Source: Ruminococcus sp.
GTDB lineage: Bacteria > Bacillota > Clostridia > Oscillospirales > Ruminococcaceae
Assembly: GCA_017529875.1 (NCBI GenBank)
Contig: JAFXNC010000006.1
Location: 1 to 64,000 of the forward strand
Direction of reading: 5' to 3'
DNA length: 64,000 nucleotides
This document shows positions 32,774 to 44,885 of the stretch, one piece after another; positions within the stretch are counted from its first letter, which is position 1, and every line of letters begins with the position of its first letter. Under the pieces are notes generated by a model, which searched no databases, had not been told where the DNA came from, and was given only the letters and a program-made list of their open reading frames with translations. The position numbers and the translations under genes were made by a program.

Positions 32774-34084
32774 ATGAAAGTCAGTCTCCAGCTCAAGATC
32801 GCGCTGATGTTCTTCGGCGTAATGGCTGCCTCGGCTTCCCTCGCTCTGGTCATCCTGGTGTTTATCTTCAACCCCATGATGCGCACCAACTCCGAGAACC
32901 AGGTGCTCTCGGCGGCCTCCTCTATCAATCAGCTCTATCAGACAGGTGAGTTCGATGAGAAGGAGATCACGGCGCTCATCTCCATCCCCCCGATCTTCGT
33001 TGAGATCGTCCCCGAGGATGATGAGTTCTTGCAGAAGCATAAATACGAGATAGATTTCAACAACTACTATGTTGAGACCACCGGCCTGTTCCCAAGCTCG
33101 GTTGCTTATATGAACGTGGGCGGTACATACCTGTCAGTCCAGGCCACCTCCAAGGACAATAACTACTGGATAATTTATTTCGTGGTAATGCTCTCCTTCA
33201 TCATCTGTATCGTTCTCGGTACGATGATAACCATATTCATCACAAGGTATCTGCTCAAACCTATCAACGACCTCAACCGAGCCGCCGCCGAAGTCGCCAG
33301 GGGCAACTTCTTTGTCCGTGTACAGGAGAAGGGCGCCTATGAGTATCAGAGCCTGCAAAAGAATTTCAACCGCATGGCTGAGGAGCTCTCCGGCACCGAG
33401 ACCCTTCGCGGTGACTTCATAAGCAACGTCTCCCACGAATTCAAGACCCCGCTGGCGTCAATTCAGGGCTTCGCCAAGCTGCTCCAGAACAACGACATTT
33501 CCAATGAGGACAGAGCCGAGTATACTCAGGTCATCATCGACGAGACTGTAAGGCTCTCCAAGCTCGCCACCAATATACTTAACCTCTCCAAGCTGGAAAA
33601 CCAAACCACTATCGCCAACAAGACCCGGTTCTCTTTGGATGAGCAGATCAGAAAGATCATCCTCGTCCTGGAGCCCGAGTGGTCAAAGAAGGAGATCGAC
33701 CTCGACATAGCCCTCGACGACATCTACTACTACGGCAACGAGGATCTTATGGGTCAGATCTGGCAGAATATCATCAACAACGCCATAAAGTTCACCCCCG
33801 TGGGCGGTAATATCCGGGTGCATCTGTTCCGCACTGAGAACAACATCACCGCCCGCATCTCCGACAACGGTCCCAGCATCTCCCACGAGATGAAAGAGAA
33901 GATCTTCGAGAAGTTCTATCAGGGCGACCATTCCCGCAAGACCGAAGGCAACGGCCTGGGACTTGCCCTGGTAAAGAGGATCGTCGATCTCAGCGGCGGC
34001 AAGGTGTTCGTTGAAAACCTCTTTGAAGGAGGGGTATGCTTCGTGGTGGAGCTGCCCTTCGTTATCGGGGATATGCTTAACTGA
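32774..34084 (+). CDS. Sensor histidine kinase
   Basis: The 436-residue kinase has a first membrane helix (about 8-35), an extracellular sensor region of about 100 residues, a second helix (about 133-156), a HAMP linker (RYLLKPINDLNRAAAEVARGNF in outline), the phospho-acceptor His 221 in NVSHEFKTPLASIQGF, and an ATP-binding domain with NIINNAIKFTP (N box) and EGNGLGLALVKRI (G2 box). Its signal is unknown. It pairs with the response regulator just upstream and ends 17 bp before the MetH-reactivation gene, so the three could be cotranscribed. Confidence 0.94.
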   Translation: MKVSLQLKIALMFFGVMAASASLALVILVFIFNPMMRTNSENQVLSAASSINQLYQTGEFDEKEITALISIPPIFVEIVPEDDEFLQKHKYEIDFNNYYVETTGLFPSSVAYMNVGGTYLSVQATSKDNNYWIIYFVVMLSFIICIVLGTMITIFITRYLLKPINDLNRAAAEVARGNFFVRVQEKGAYEYQSLQKNFNRMAEELSGTETLRGDFISNVSHEFKTPLASIQGFAKLLQNNDISNEDRAEYTQVIIDETVRLSKLATNILNLSKLENQTTIANKTRFSLDEQIRKIILVLEPEWSKKEIDLDIALDDIYYYGNEDLMGQIWQNIINNAIKFTPVGGNIRVHLFRTENNITARISDNGPSISHEMKEKIFEKFYQGDHSRKTEGNGLGLALVKRIVDLSGGKVFVENLFEGGVCFVVELPFVIGDMLN

Positions 34085-34101
34085 AAGGCTGTGAATAGCT
34101 C

Positions 34102-34759
34102 ATGCTCGCTGAGAATATCGACCTTGACCGCGCACTTGTCTATATGGGCAGCCGGGGCAGAGATGCCTCCGCTCTTATGCCTCTGGTCAGCGAGTGTGCC
34201 GAAATACTGGCGCAGACCGCTGTTCCCAGGTATTATTACAGGCTGCTGCCCCTGTGCCGCTCCGACGCGGGCATAGAGCTTTCCGGGACAGGGCTTGTGC
34301 TTACCGGCAGCTCCATAGCGGAGCATCTTGAAGGCTGCGACCGGTGCATCATCCTTGCCGCGACCCTGTCAGAGGCCGCGGACAAGCTCATCCGAAGCTA
34401 TGAGGCCTACGATATGGCGAAGGCCTTCGTCACCGACTGCATCGCCAGCTCCGCCATTGAAGACGTCTGCGACGAGGCCGAGGCCGAGATCAGGTCAAGG
34501 CTCCCGGACAAGTTCTTCACCTGGCGCTATTCCCCCGGCTACGGCGACCTGCCCCTGAGCCTGCAGGGGAAATTCCTCAGTGTCCTTGAAGCCCCGAAAC
34601 GTATCGGCCTCAACGTCACCGAGAGCTGTATGCTGGTGCCCGCCAAATCCGTGACCGCCGTTATCGGCGTTTCTGACGGCCCGATAGAACGATCAAAGCG
34701 CGGCTGCTTAGGCTGCGTTGCGTATGAAAACTGCTCTTTCCGCAAAGGAGGTTACCACT

Positions 34760-34770
<11 letters not shown>
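34102..34770 (+). CDS. MetH reactivation-domain protein (stand-alone)
   Basis: The 222-residue protein matches the SAM-binding activation domain that is the C-terminal part of long MetH enzymes, with the family motif RYSPGYGDLPLSLQ (about 151-164) and ESCMLVPAKSVTAVIG. It is expected to bind SAM and help re-methylate oxidised cob(II)alamin on the partner protein. The C-terminal tail has an extra cluster of Cys residues (CLGCVAYENCSF, then a last Cys) that may bind a metal or a cluster; the E. coli domain lacks it. It overlaps metH by 11 bp, which supports the partnership. The ribosome site is weak. Confidence 0.88.
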
Positions 34771-37120
<2,350 letters not shown>

Positions 37121-37131
37121 ATAAGATCTCA

Positions 37132-37177
37132 AAAACCTCCAATGATAGTAATGCAATTACTTTCATCGGAGGTTTTA
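37132..37177 (+). terminator. Hairpin between metH and the small membrane gene
   Basis: AAAACCTCC (37132-37140) pairs perfectly with GGAGGTTTT (37168-37176), and AATGA, AGTAAT and ATTACT extend the stem inward. The right arm contains the ribosome site of the next frame, so the same hairpin may both end metH transcripts and hide that ribosome site. Confidence 0.65.
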
Positions 37178-37179
37178 TT

Positions 37180-37386
37180 ATGTCAGTCACACGCAAACTC
37201 AGATTATCCCTCGCCGCCGGAACCGCCTGCGCAGTAATGCTGGTGCCCTTCGGCAGGACGTTTTTCAACAGCTCGCTGTTTTTCCCCTCATTCGTTCTCG
37301 GAGCCTGCTCTCAGCAGACAGAGGATGATGACGAGGTGGAGTACGGCTTTGCCCTGCTGGACTTCATATTCAGTCTGTTCGGATAA
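37180..37386 (+). CDS. Small hypothetical membrane-associated protein
   Basis: The 68-residue product has a basic N-terminus, a hydrophobic segment (about 9-25), a second aromatic-rich hydrophobic stretch (about 27-43), an acidic patch (TEDDDEVEYG) and a hydrophobic tail ending FIFSLFG. No family was recognised. GGAGG is 7 bases before the ATG but is buried in the hairpin after metH. It could be a real small protein or a fortuitous frame; the good ribosome site is the main support. Confidence 0.5.
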   Translation: MSVTRKLRLSLAAGTACAVMLVPFGRTFFNSSLFFPSFVLGACSQQTEDDDEVEYGFALLDFIFSLFG

Positions 37387-37421
37387 CTGTACGATAATAC
37401 GGACAGCTCCCTGTGAGCGTA

Positions 37422-37450
37422 TTGACACCGCCCCCATACTGTGATAGAAT
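37422..37450 (+). promoter_or_regulatory. Promoter of addB-addA
   Basis: TTGACA (37422-37427), a 17-base spacer ending TGTGA, and TAGAAT (37445-37450). TACTGTGATA at 37437 and TATCACAGTA at 37462 form a 10-bp inverted repeat across the -10 box and start site, a possible operator. Confidence 0.8.
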
Positions 37451-37487
37451 GATATTATCAATATCACAGTAGTCAGGCGGTGTTTTT

Positions 37488-40400
37488 ATGTTAAGGATCA
37501 TCAAGGGTGCGGTAAACAGCAGGCGTGATGCGGAGTTCTGTCAGTCCGTCCGCGAGGCGGCGCAGCAGGGCAGGAAAGTCCTCGTCATCATGCCCGATCA
37601 GTACTCCTTTGAATGTGATAAAAAGCTCTATCAGGCCCTGGGCGCCAAGACCTTCAACAGGATAACCACAGCAGGCGTCAATCGCCTTGCAGAGCTGGTG
37701 AGCCGGGAATACGGCTCCTGCGCCTTCGAGAATGCCGACGAGAACATCCGGCTCATCACCATGTTCAAGGCGCTGGAGCGTTTCAAGGCCGAAAAGGACT
37801 GCCGCTTTTATAAGCGTTCCCTTGCAAAGGGCAGGTTTGCCGGTGAGATGCTGGAGCTGTGCGCACAGCTTATCCGCTCCGGCATCACCCCCGAGGATCT
37901 GCGGGTCGCCTCGGAAAAGCTCCGGGGCAGTCTGACCTTGAAGCTCTACGATATCTCCCGCATCTTCGCCAACTATCTCGAAGCCCTTTCCGAAGCCGGC
38001 CTCCGGGACAGCCTTACCGCCCTTGCGGATGCGGTAAAGCTGATGAAAGAGCACGACTATTTTCGCGGCACATCGGTTTTCTTCGACGGTTTTACCGACC
38101 TCACCGGCGACGAGCTTGCAATGATCGACTGTATGCTGGCTCAGCGTGCGGACATCACCTTTTCATTGCTGCTGCGCAGCCCCGGTGAGAGCTTCAACCC
38201 CGATTATCCATTTGCGGCAACACTGCGCACCTGCTCCGACCTTTCAAGGCTCGCCCAGGCGCACAATACCCGCATCGACGAGGAAGAGCTGCCCGAGCTC
38301 TGCGGAGCGAAAGATACTATACTCGCCATAGACCGCTGGTTCTGCACAGGACGGACTTCTTCTGCTGACGATCCCTCCGGCCTTACCCTTGCCAACGCCA
38401 ATGACATCTACGACGAGCTTGAATACGTCTGCGCCGAGACCGAGCGCCTTGTCCGCGAGGAAGGTTACTCTTACAGCGAGATCGCCGTGGCCTCCCGGGA
38501 GACCGGGGTTGCTTTCTCCGCAGCGGAGTCGGCCTTTGAGAGGTATGCTATCCCGTATTTCAGCGACCGTTCCCTCAGCGCCGACAGCTCCATTCTGGTG
38601 ATCTTCCTCAAAAACATCTTCGAGTGCGTGCTTCCCCAGAAGTACCGCACCGACGATATTCTCAGGCTGGTGCGCTCGCCGCTGTTCCCCCTCAACGATA
38701 TCGAGGTCACGACCCTGGAGGAACACTGTATCACATACAGCGTAAACGGTGATATGTGGCTCTCGCCCTTCACCGCCCATGACAGCCGCCACAGCGTACC
38801 CTCAAACCTGGAGGAGATCAGGCAGAGGATCATCCTCCCACTTGAAAAGTTCAAGTCCGCCTGCCAGGACACCTCCGCCGAGAACCTCTGCAAAGAGCTG
38901 TTCGAGCTTTTGGAGACCTACAAGACCTCCGAGCAGGTCTACTCCGTGGTGATGCGCTCCTATGGCTCCGACGACGAGTCGCAGCTGGAATTTGCCCGCG
39001 CCAACCGCCGCCTGTGGCAGTCGGTGTTCGGAGCAGTCAAGAGCATCCACGACGAGCTTGGTGAGGAAAAACTTTCCCTGCGCCGGTTCTTTGAGCTGTT
39101 CAAACTCATGACCTCCCGCATCCGGCTGGCATCGCCGCCGCAGAAGCTCGACGCCGTAAGACTGGTCAATGCCGAAAGCTCCCGTCTCGACAACGTCAGG
39201 GCACTGTTCGTCATCGAAGCCAACGAGCGTGTCTTTCCCGCAGACCCTCAGAGCGGCGGACTGTTCACCGAAAACGAAAAGCAGCAGCTCATCTCTGCGG
39301 AGCTTGCCTTCTCCGGAACTGCGCTGCACAGTGCGGAGAACGAGCGCCTCGTGGTATACAGAACACTCTGCCTGCCGAAAGACCGCCTCTGCGTGATCTA
39401 TTCCGAGACTGACACCGCCGGCAAATCCAAGCGCCGCTCGGTACTTATCGACAAGCTCTCGGCGCTGTTCTGCAAGAAAGAGCTGCTGCATATCTCAAAG
39501 CTCCCGCTGAGCTTTTTCTGCACCTCCTACCGCACCGCATACTATAAGTATCTCGAACATCTGAAAGAAAAGCTGGTGGCAGTTGACAACACCGGCGAGA
39601 ACGGCGAGGACAAGTCCGCGCTGATAAAAGAAAGGCTGTCAAACGCCGATAACGTGGCGGCGGTGGAGAGGGCGCTGCGCAGCTCCCCGGAGTATGCCTC
39701 CCGCCTCGACGCTCTGCCCGGCTACGCCTACGACCAGAGCTTTTCGGTCACGGCGAAGACCGCCAAGGAGCTGTTCTTCTCCGACAAGCTCACCCTGTCC
39801 CCCACGGGCATCAATACCTTCTACACCTGCCCCTTCTCCTACTTCTTCAAAAACGGCCTGAGATTGCGCGAGCCTCATCCGTTCACATTTGACAGCGCGG
39901 TTCAGGGCAATTATCTTCATCGCACACTTGAATATCTTATGTCCAAAAAAACGGACGGTAAGACTGAGTACGACAAGACCTTCGTATTCCTGACCGACGA
40001 GCAGCTCAAAGAGAAGATCAGCATCGCCTTCAACAAATATGAATCTGAGGAGCTGGGCGGCAGCTACGGCAAAACTCCCTCTTTCGCAGCCGAGCGCGGC
40101 AAGTACGAGGAGGAGGTCTTCCACATCGTAAAGCTGGTGCAGGAGGAATTTTCAAAGTCCCAGTTCGAGCCGCTGTACTTCGAGTATAAGCTCGGCCTCG
40201 ACGACAGCGGCACCACCCTTGATCTTAAACTCTCCGACGAGCTGACTGTCCGCATCACCGGCAGCATCGACCGTGCTGATGTCTTCACGGACGAGCAGGG
40301 CAGGAAGTTCCTGCGCATAGTCGATTACAAGACAGGCAAGACCACTTTCGACCTCGAAAAGCTCTACCACGGGCTCAATTTGCAGCTGCTGACTTATCTG

Positions 40401-40928
40401 CTTGCCATGACCTCCGGCGAGAGCTTCGAGCCTGCGGCGGTGATGTATTCTCACACCAAGCTCCCCGAGTGCAGCCTCGACCCGCCTGCTCCCGGAAAGG
40501 TCGGGGACATCCACGCCCTGCGCCTGAAAGAGTACAAGCCCGACGGCCTCATCGTTGACAGCACCGACGTGGTCAAGGCCTTCAACACCGCCTACGGCGG
40601 GGCATTTTTGCCGGTGCGCCTCAAACAGGACGGCGGCTTTTATTCGACGGGACGGCAGCCTGTCACAGAGAGCTTTTTGAAAGCCTCCGAGGAATTTGCC
40701 CGCCGCAAGATCATTGATTTGGCGAAAAGGCTTTCAGAGGGCAAAGTCCCTGCCGACCCGGTAATGTACGGCAAGTTTAACCCCTGCACCAAATGTGAAT
40801 CCTACGCAGCCTGCGGCAGAGTGCTCCACGGCGACCCCCGGACTGTGGAAAAGGATGACAAAGAAAAATTCTGCAAAGAGATAGAACTGATAGAAAAGGA
40901 AATGAAGGGAGGCAGCAACAATGCCTGA
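37488..40928 (+). CDS. addB: ATP-dependent helicase/nuclease subunit AddB
   Basis: The 1146-residue protein is the partner of AddA in double-strand-break end processing, the Bacillota counterpart of RecBCD. The C-terminal nuclease has the motif VDYKTGKTTF (about 945-954) and four Cys residues of the iron-sulfur staple: Cys 781 in FYTCPFSYF and Cys 1100, 1103 and 1109 in CTKCESYAAC. The N-terminus aligns with AddB (VLVIMPDQYSFE), but the P-loop position reads KGAVNSRRDAEF with no GKT or GKS, so the ancestral ATP site appears lost. It overlaps addA by 8 bp. Confidence 0.93.
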   Translation: MLRIIKGAVNSRRDAEFCQSVREAAQQGRKVLVIMPDQYSFECDKKLYQALGAKTFNRITTAGVNRLAELVSREYGSCAFENADENIRLITMFKALERFKAEKDCRFYKRSLAKGRFAGEMLELCAQLIRSGITPEDLRVASEKLRGSLTLKLYDISRIFANYLEALSEAGLRDSLTALADAVKLMKEHDYFRGTSVFFDGFTDLTGDELAMIDCMLAQRADITFSLLLRSPGESFNPDYPFAATLRTCSDLSRLAQAHNTRIDEEELPELCGAKDTILAIDRWFCTGRTSSADDPSGLTLANANDIYDELEYVCAETERLVREEGYSYSEIAVASRETGVAFSAAESAFERYAIPYFSDRSLSADSSILVIFLKNIFECVLPQKYRTDDILRLVRSPLFPLNDIEVTTLEEHCITYSVNGDMWLSPFTAHDSRHSVPSNLEEIRQRIILPLEKFKSACQDTSAENLCKELFELLETYKTSEQVYSVVMRSYGSDDESQLEFARANRRLWQSVFGAVKSIHDELGEEKLSLRRFFELFKLMTSRIRLASPPQKLDAVRLVNAESSRLDNVRALFVIEANERVFPADPQSGGLFTENEKQQLISAELAFSGTALHSAENERLVVYRTLCLPKDRLCVIYSETDTAGKSKRRSVLIDKLSALFCKKELLHISKLPLSFFCTSYRTAYYKYLEHLKEKLVAVDNTGENGEDKSALIKERLSNADNVAAVERALRSSPEYASRLDALPGYAYDQSFSVTAKTAKELFFSDKLTLSPTGINTFYTCPFSYFFKNGLRLREPHPFTFDSAVQGNYLHRTLEYLMSKKTDGKTEYDKTFVFLTDEQLKEKISIAFNKYESEELGGSYGKTPSFAAERGKYEEEVFHIVKLVQEEFSKSQFEPLYFEYKLGLDDSGTTLDLKLSDELTVRITGSIDRADVFTDEQGRKFLRIVDYKTGKTTFDLEKLYHGLNLQLLTYLLAMTSGESFEPAAVMYSHTKLPECSLDPPAPGKVGDIHALRLKEYKPDGLIVDSTDVVKAFNTAYGGAFLPVRLKQDGGFYSTGRQPVTESFLKASEEFARRKIIDLAKRLSEGKVPADPVMYGKFNPCTKCESYAACGRVLHGDPRTVEKDDKEKFCKEIELIEKEMKGGSNNA

Positions 40929-43900
40929 ATGGAACAAGGATCAGAAAAAAGCCATTGAGACCAGGGGCAAGGGCATCATAGTTTCGGCAGCAGCGGGCAG
41001 CGGCAAGACCACCGTCCTCGTGGAGCGCACCGTAAGGATACTCTCCGACTGCGTTGACAGGCTCCCCGCGGATAAGCTGCTGGCAGTGACCTTCACCAAT
41101 GAAGCCGCCGACCAGATGCGCCGCAAGCTCAGCAGCGCCCTTGAAGAAAAGCTCCGCCAAAGCACTCTCCCGGCGGAGAAAAAGTGGCTCTCTACACAGC
41201 GCGACCTGCTCTCACTGGCGAGGATATCCACGATCAATTCTTTTTGCCTGGAGCTTGTAAAGCGCTGCCTCAACGAGTTCGAGTACGACGAGGGCGTCCG
41301 CATAATCGAGGAACAGGACGCCGAGACCATACTTGCCGAGTCCTTCCGGCAGGCCCTCGACCGCCTCGCGGAGAAGTTCCCGGAGGAGCTCGACCTTCTC
41401 TTTGACGAGATCGGCTCCGCCAAGGACATAACCGAGTACGGCCGGGACCTCTATGACTTCCTGCGCTCCCTGCCTTTCCCGGAGGAATGGATGCAGCGGC
41501 AGTTCACCGAGCTGGGCAGCAGCACCAACGTCCCCCGCTGCATAGAGACAGTGGCTTACCGCTTCAACGGCATACTCGACAAGGCCGAAAAGCTCAACGA
41601 GCGCATCCGCCACAATCTCTCCAAATACCCCGACGGCGACCGGGAAATCAAGAAGAACCTCTCTGTCCTCGACGAAGACCTGAGTATCATCCGGGGAATA
41701 AGGAACGCTCTCGGTGAGGGCAACTGGGAAAAGCTCTGGTACGCCGTGGCAGCGGATTTCAAGTCCTTCGGCAAGACCCCGAAGAAGGACGCCGACTACT
41801 CGCCTGAGCTGTTCACCCTCTACATCGAAAACTGGTCCCTCCGGGAGAAAGAGAAAGACCTTATCAAGAAGGTCAAGGAGGAAGTCGCCCACATCGGCTT
41901 CGATATCACTACGCCCCTTGCACGCTCCGCACAGGTGCTCGAAAAGCTCTACCACTTCGTGAAGCTGGCGGAGCAGTTCGCCTATAAAGAAAAGCTGAAA
42001 CGCAACGTCCTCGAATTTTCCGACGTGGAGATCATGGCGCTTTCGCTGCTGGTTAAGCGTCAGGAGGGCAAAACAGTCCGCACCGACTTCGCCGAGGAAC
42101 TACGCCGTAACCGGGAGTACGCCCTGCTGCTCATCGACGAGTTTCAGGACGTCAACGACCTGCAGGAGCTGATCTTCAAGGCTCTCTCCGATACTGATGA
42201 CCTTGAAGTCTTCGGCAAGAATGTCTTCGTGGTGGGCGACGTCAAGCAGTCGATATACGGTTTCCGCCAGTCCAACCCTCAGCTGTTCATCAAGGCCAAG
42301 GTCTCCGCAGCCCTCCCCGAAAACGAGGATCAGCTCACGCTGGTGGAGCTGAAAAACAACTATCGCAGCCGCGGCTGTGTCATTAACTTTGTCAATCTTG
42401 TGTTCTCGCAGCTCATGAGCGACGAGATCGGCGAGGTGCATTATACCGGCGCCGAAAGGCTGGAACAGGGCGCCTCCTACAAGGGCACCGACGCTCCCAC
42501 AGAGATCATTTTCGTGGAAAACGCCGCAGCAGTTACAGAGGACGACAATGCCGCCGGTACCGACGAAGAACTCTCGGTAGACGAGAACTACGCCATCGCC
42601 CGCCGCATCAGGAACATGATCGACGACGGCGTGACCGTAGCCGACGAAAAAGCCGAGGGCAAGACCCGACCCTGCGTCCCCAGGGATTTCTGCATCTTAT
42701 ACCGCAGCGCCAAGTCCGTTGAATCCCTCAAAGCCGCGCTGGCAGCCTACGGTCTTAAAGCCGCATCTGAAAAAAGCAAGGGCTATCTGCGTTCCCGGGA
42801 GATCAGCCTTATGCTCAGTATGCTCAAAATGATCGACAACCCCATGCGGGATATCGCCATGTCAGCGGTGATGCTGTCGCCGGTCATGGGCTTTACCGCC
42901 GACGAGCTTGCGCGTATACGTCTGCTCGGAAAGCAGCAGAAGGCCGTCACCGACGAGGACGGCACAGAGCGTGTCAGCACCTACTACAAGCATCTCTATC
43001 AGGTCATTTCCTCGGTAGGGCAGAGCTCGGATGCCGCTCATCAGAAGGAGAGCGAGCGTTTGAAGATCGACGACCCCGTCCTCGAACAGAAGTGCATTGA
43101 CGCCAGGAATCTTGTACGCAAGCTCAGTTTTTACTCCGCAGGTATGGATCTCCCGGCGCTGATCCGCAAGATCTACGACGAGACGGAGCTTCTTGCCGCC
43201 GTGTCCTCCTACGAGAACAGCCGTCAGAAGCGCGCCAACCTCCGGCTCCTGCTGGAATACGCCCGCACCTACACCGAGAACAGCGACGGCTCTGCCGCGG
43301 GCTTCATCAGGTACATCGAATCTATCTCCAACAACGGCAAGGATTTCACTCAGGCTGCCACCGAGGTCGAGGACGACAACAGCGTCCTCGTCAAGACCAT
43401 CCACGCCTCCAAGGGGCTGGAATTTCCCTTTGTGTTCCTCTGCGGTGCCACCAAGAAGTTCAACACCTCCGACCTCAGCTCCCGGCTGCTGCTCGACGAG
43501 GAATTCGGCGCAGGCCTGACCCTCACAGACCGCAAGACCCTTGTGCGCACCGAGACCCTCTCCTATGCCGCAGTCAAGACCGTCAAGAACAACCGCCTGC
43601 TCAGCGAGGAGCTACGGCTGTTGTATGTGGCCTTCACAAGAGCCAGGGAGCGGCTTTTCATTCCTATAAACATGAAACGCAAGCCCGACGGCACCTCGAT
43701 CACCGCAAAGCTCATGACCGACCTCGCCTACCAGCTGGCTCAGTCCGGCGGCGTCACAGAGAGGATAGCAGGGGAGTGCAGCAGCTACGTTGAGTGGATC
43801 GCAGCGGCTCTGCTTTGCAGCCATGACCGCCAGCCACTGCTGGACAAGCTGGGCATCAAGTTCAAGCTCCCCCTTGCCCCCGACCGCGCCGATATCACCT

Positions 43901-44658
43901 ACTCGGAGTATTCCGCATCTGAGCTGACATCTGATAAGGGTACCGACTTCTACAACGGCTCTCCCGATGAGACTCAGATCACAAAGCTCATCAGCAGGTT
44001 CCGGGCCAAGCAGTCCGCCCCCGCCGAGCCTGCCGCCGCCAAACTCTCAGTTACCGAGATCGTCGCCGCCGAAAAGGAGGAACAGCAGCCCGACAAGAGC
44101 ATCATATTCTATCCGCATTTGCCTTTGCTCAACGAGGAAAAGGGCACCCTCTCCGCAGCGAGGCGCGGGACACTTACACACCTGTTCATGGAGCTCGCCG
44201 ACTACTCCCGCGCAGAGCAGAGCGTCACCGCCGAGCTCGACCGCCTCACCGCCGGTGGATTCTTCTCTGAAAAAGAACGCAAGGGCGTTTACACTGACGC
44301 GCTGAAAAAGTTCTTCGCGGGCAGCTTCTATCAGCGCCTTAAAGCCTCTGAAATGATCCTGCGTGAGAGAAGGTTCATGGTCAGCTTCGATGACCTTGAC
44401 CTGCCTTACAGATACCGCCGATTCCTCACCGACGGCTCAATGCTCCAGGGCGTTGCAGACTGCCTCTTTCTCGAGGATGACGGCTTTGTCCTTGTGGATT
44501 ACAAGACCGACAACTTCAAGGACCTCTCGGAGCTCTACACCTATCGCACTCAGCTTGAGCTCTACAAGGCCGCCCTCGACAAGATACTGGACAGACCCGT
44601 CAAAGCTTGCTTCATCTACTCATTCAAGCTCGCCGCAGGCGTTGAGATAGTTCTGTAA
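40921..44658 (+). CDS. addA: ATP-dependent helicase/nuclease subunit AddA
   Basis: The 1245-residue UvrD-type helicase with a C-terminal nuclease resects double-strand breaks for RecA loading. It has Walker A AAAGSGKTT (Lys 29), LAVTFTNEAADQMRRKL (motif Ia), LLIDEFQDVND (Walker B), VGDVKQSIYGFRQ, KTIHASKGLEFPFVF and RLLYVAFTRARERL, and at the end the nuclease motif LVDYKTDNF (Asp 1193, Lys 1195). Length is normal. It is translationally coupled to addB. Confidence 0.96.
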   Translation: MPEWNKDQKKAIETRGKGIIVSAAAGSGKTTVLVERTVRILSDCVDRLPADKLLAVTFTNEAADQMRRKLSSALEEKLRQSTLPAEKKWLSTQRDLLSLARISTINSFCLELVKRCLNEFEYDEGVRIIEEQDAETILAESFRQALDRLAEKFPEELDLLFDEIGSAKDITEYGRDLYDFLRSLPFPEEWMQRQFTELGSSTNVPRCIETVAYRFNGILDKAEKLNERIRHNLSKYPDGDREIKKNLSVLDEDLSIIRGIRNALGEGNWEKLWYAVAADFKSFGKTPKKDADYSPELFTLYIENWSLREKEKDLIKKVKEEVAHIGFDITTPLARSAQVLEKLYHFVKLAEQFAYKEKLKRNVLEFSDVEIMALSLLVKRQEGKTVRTDFAEELRRNREYALLLIDEFQDVNDLQELIFKALSDTDDLEVFGKNVFVVGDVKQSIYGFRQSNPQLFIKAKVSAALPENEDQLTLVELKNNYRSRGCVINFVNLVFSQLMSDEIGEVHYTGAERLEQGASYKGTDAPTEIIFVENAAAVTEDDNAAGTDEELSVDENYAIARRIRNMIDDGVTVADEKAEGKTRPCVPRDFCILYRSAKSVESLKAALAAYGLKAASEKSKGYLRSREISLMLSMLKMIDNPMRDIAMSAVMLSPVMGFTADELARIRLLGKQQKAVTDEDGTERVSTYYKHLYQVISSVGQSSDAAHQKESERLKIDDPVLEQKCIDARNLVRKLSFYSAGMDLPALIRKIYDETELLAAVSSYENSRQKRANLRLLLEYARTYTENSDGSAAGFIRYIESISNNGKDFTQAATEVEDDNSVLVKTIHASKGLEFPFVFLCGATKKFNTSDLSSRLLLDEEFGAGLTLTDRKTLVRTETLSYAAVKTVKNNRLLSEELRLLYVAFTRARERLFIPINMKRKPDGTSITAKLMTDLAYQLAQSGGVTERIAGECSSYVEWIAAALLCSHDRQPLLDKLGIKFKLPLAPDRADITYSEYSASELTSDKGTDFYNGSPDETQITKLISRFRAKQSAPAEPAAAKLSVTEIVAAEKEEQQPDKSIIFYPHLPLLNEEKGTLSAARRGTLTHLFMELADYSRAEQSVTAELDRLTAGGFFSEKERKGVYTDALKKFFAGSFYQRLKASEMILRERRFMVSFDDLDLPYRYRRFLTDGSMLQGVADCLFLEDDGFVLVDYKTDNFKDLSELYTYRTQLELYKAALDKILDRPVKACFIYSFKLAAGVEIVL

Positions 44659-44784
44659 CTCATTTGTGTTGTGCAATTTGCCTATTGAAAAACCTGCATT
44701 TGCAATCATGCGCCGTGTAAATCTCCAAAAATGCAATTTCAGCCCACTTTTTACAGAAAATTTTGAATTTTTTTGATTTACTAC

Positions 44785-44813
44785 TTGCAAAATTCTGAAT
44801 AGTGTGCTATAAT
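44785..44813 (+). promoter_or_regulatory. Promoter of gdhA
   Basis: TTGCAA (44785-44790), a 17-base spacer and TATAAT (44808-44813). The leader of about 65 nt ends in the ribosome site AAAGGAG. The remaining spacer 44659-44784 has no gene. Confidence 0.85.
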
Positions 44814-44885
44814 GGTAAAGTCGTGATAGAGCGGACAGCGTTTTATTGCGTCCCCATCTAAAATTTTTATAAAGGAGTTTTTACA

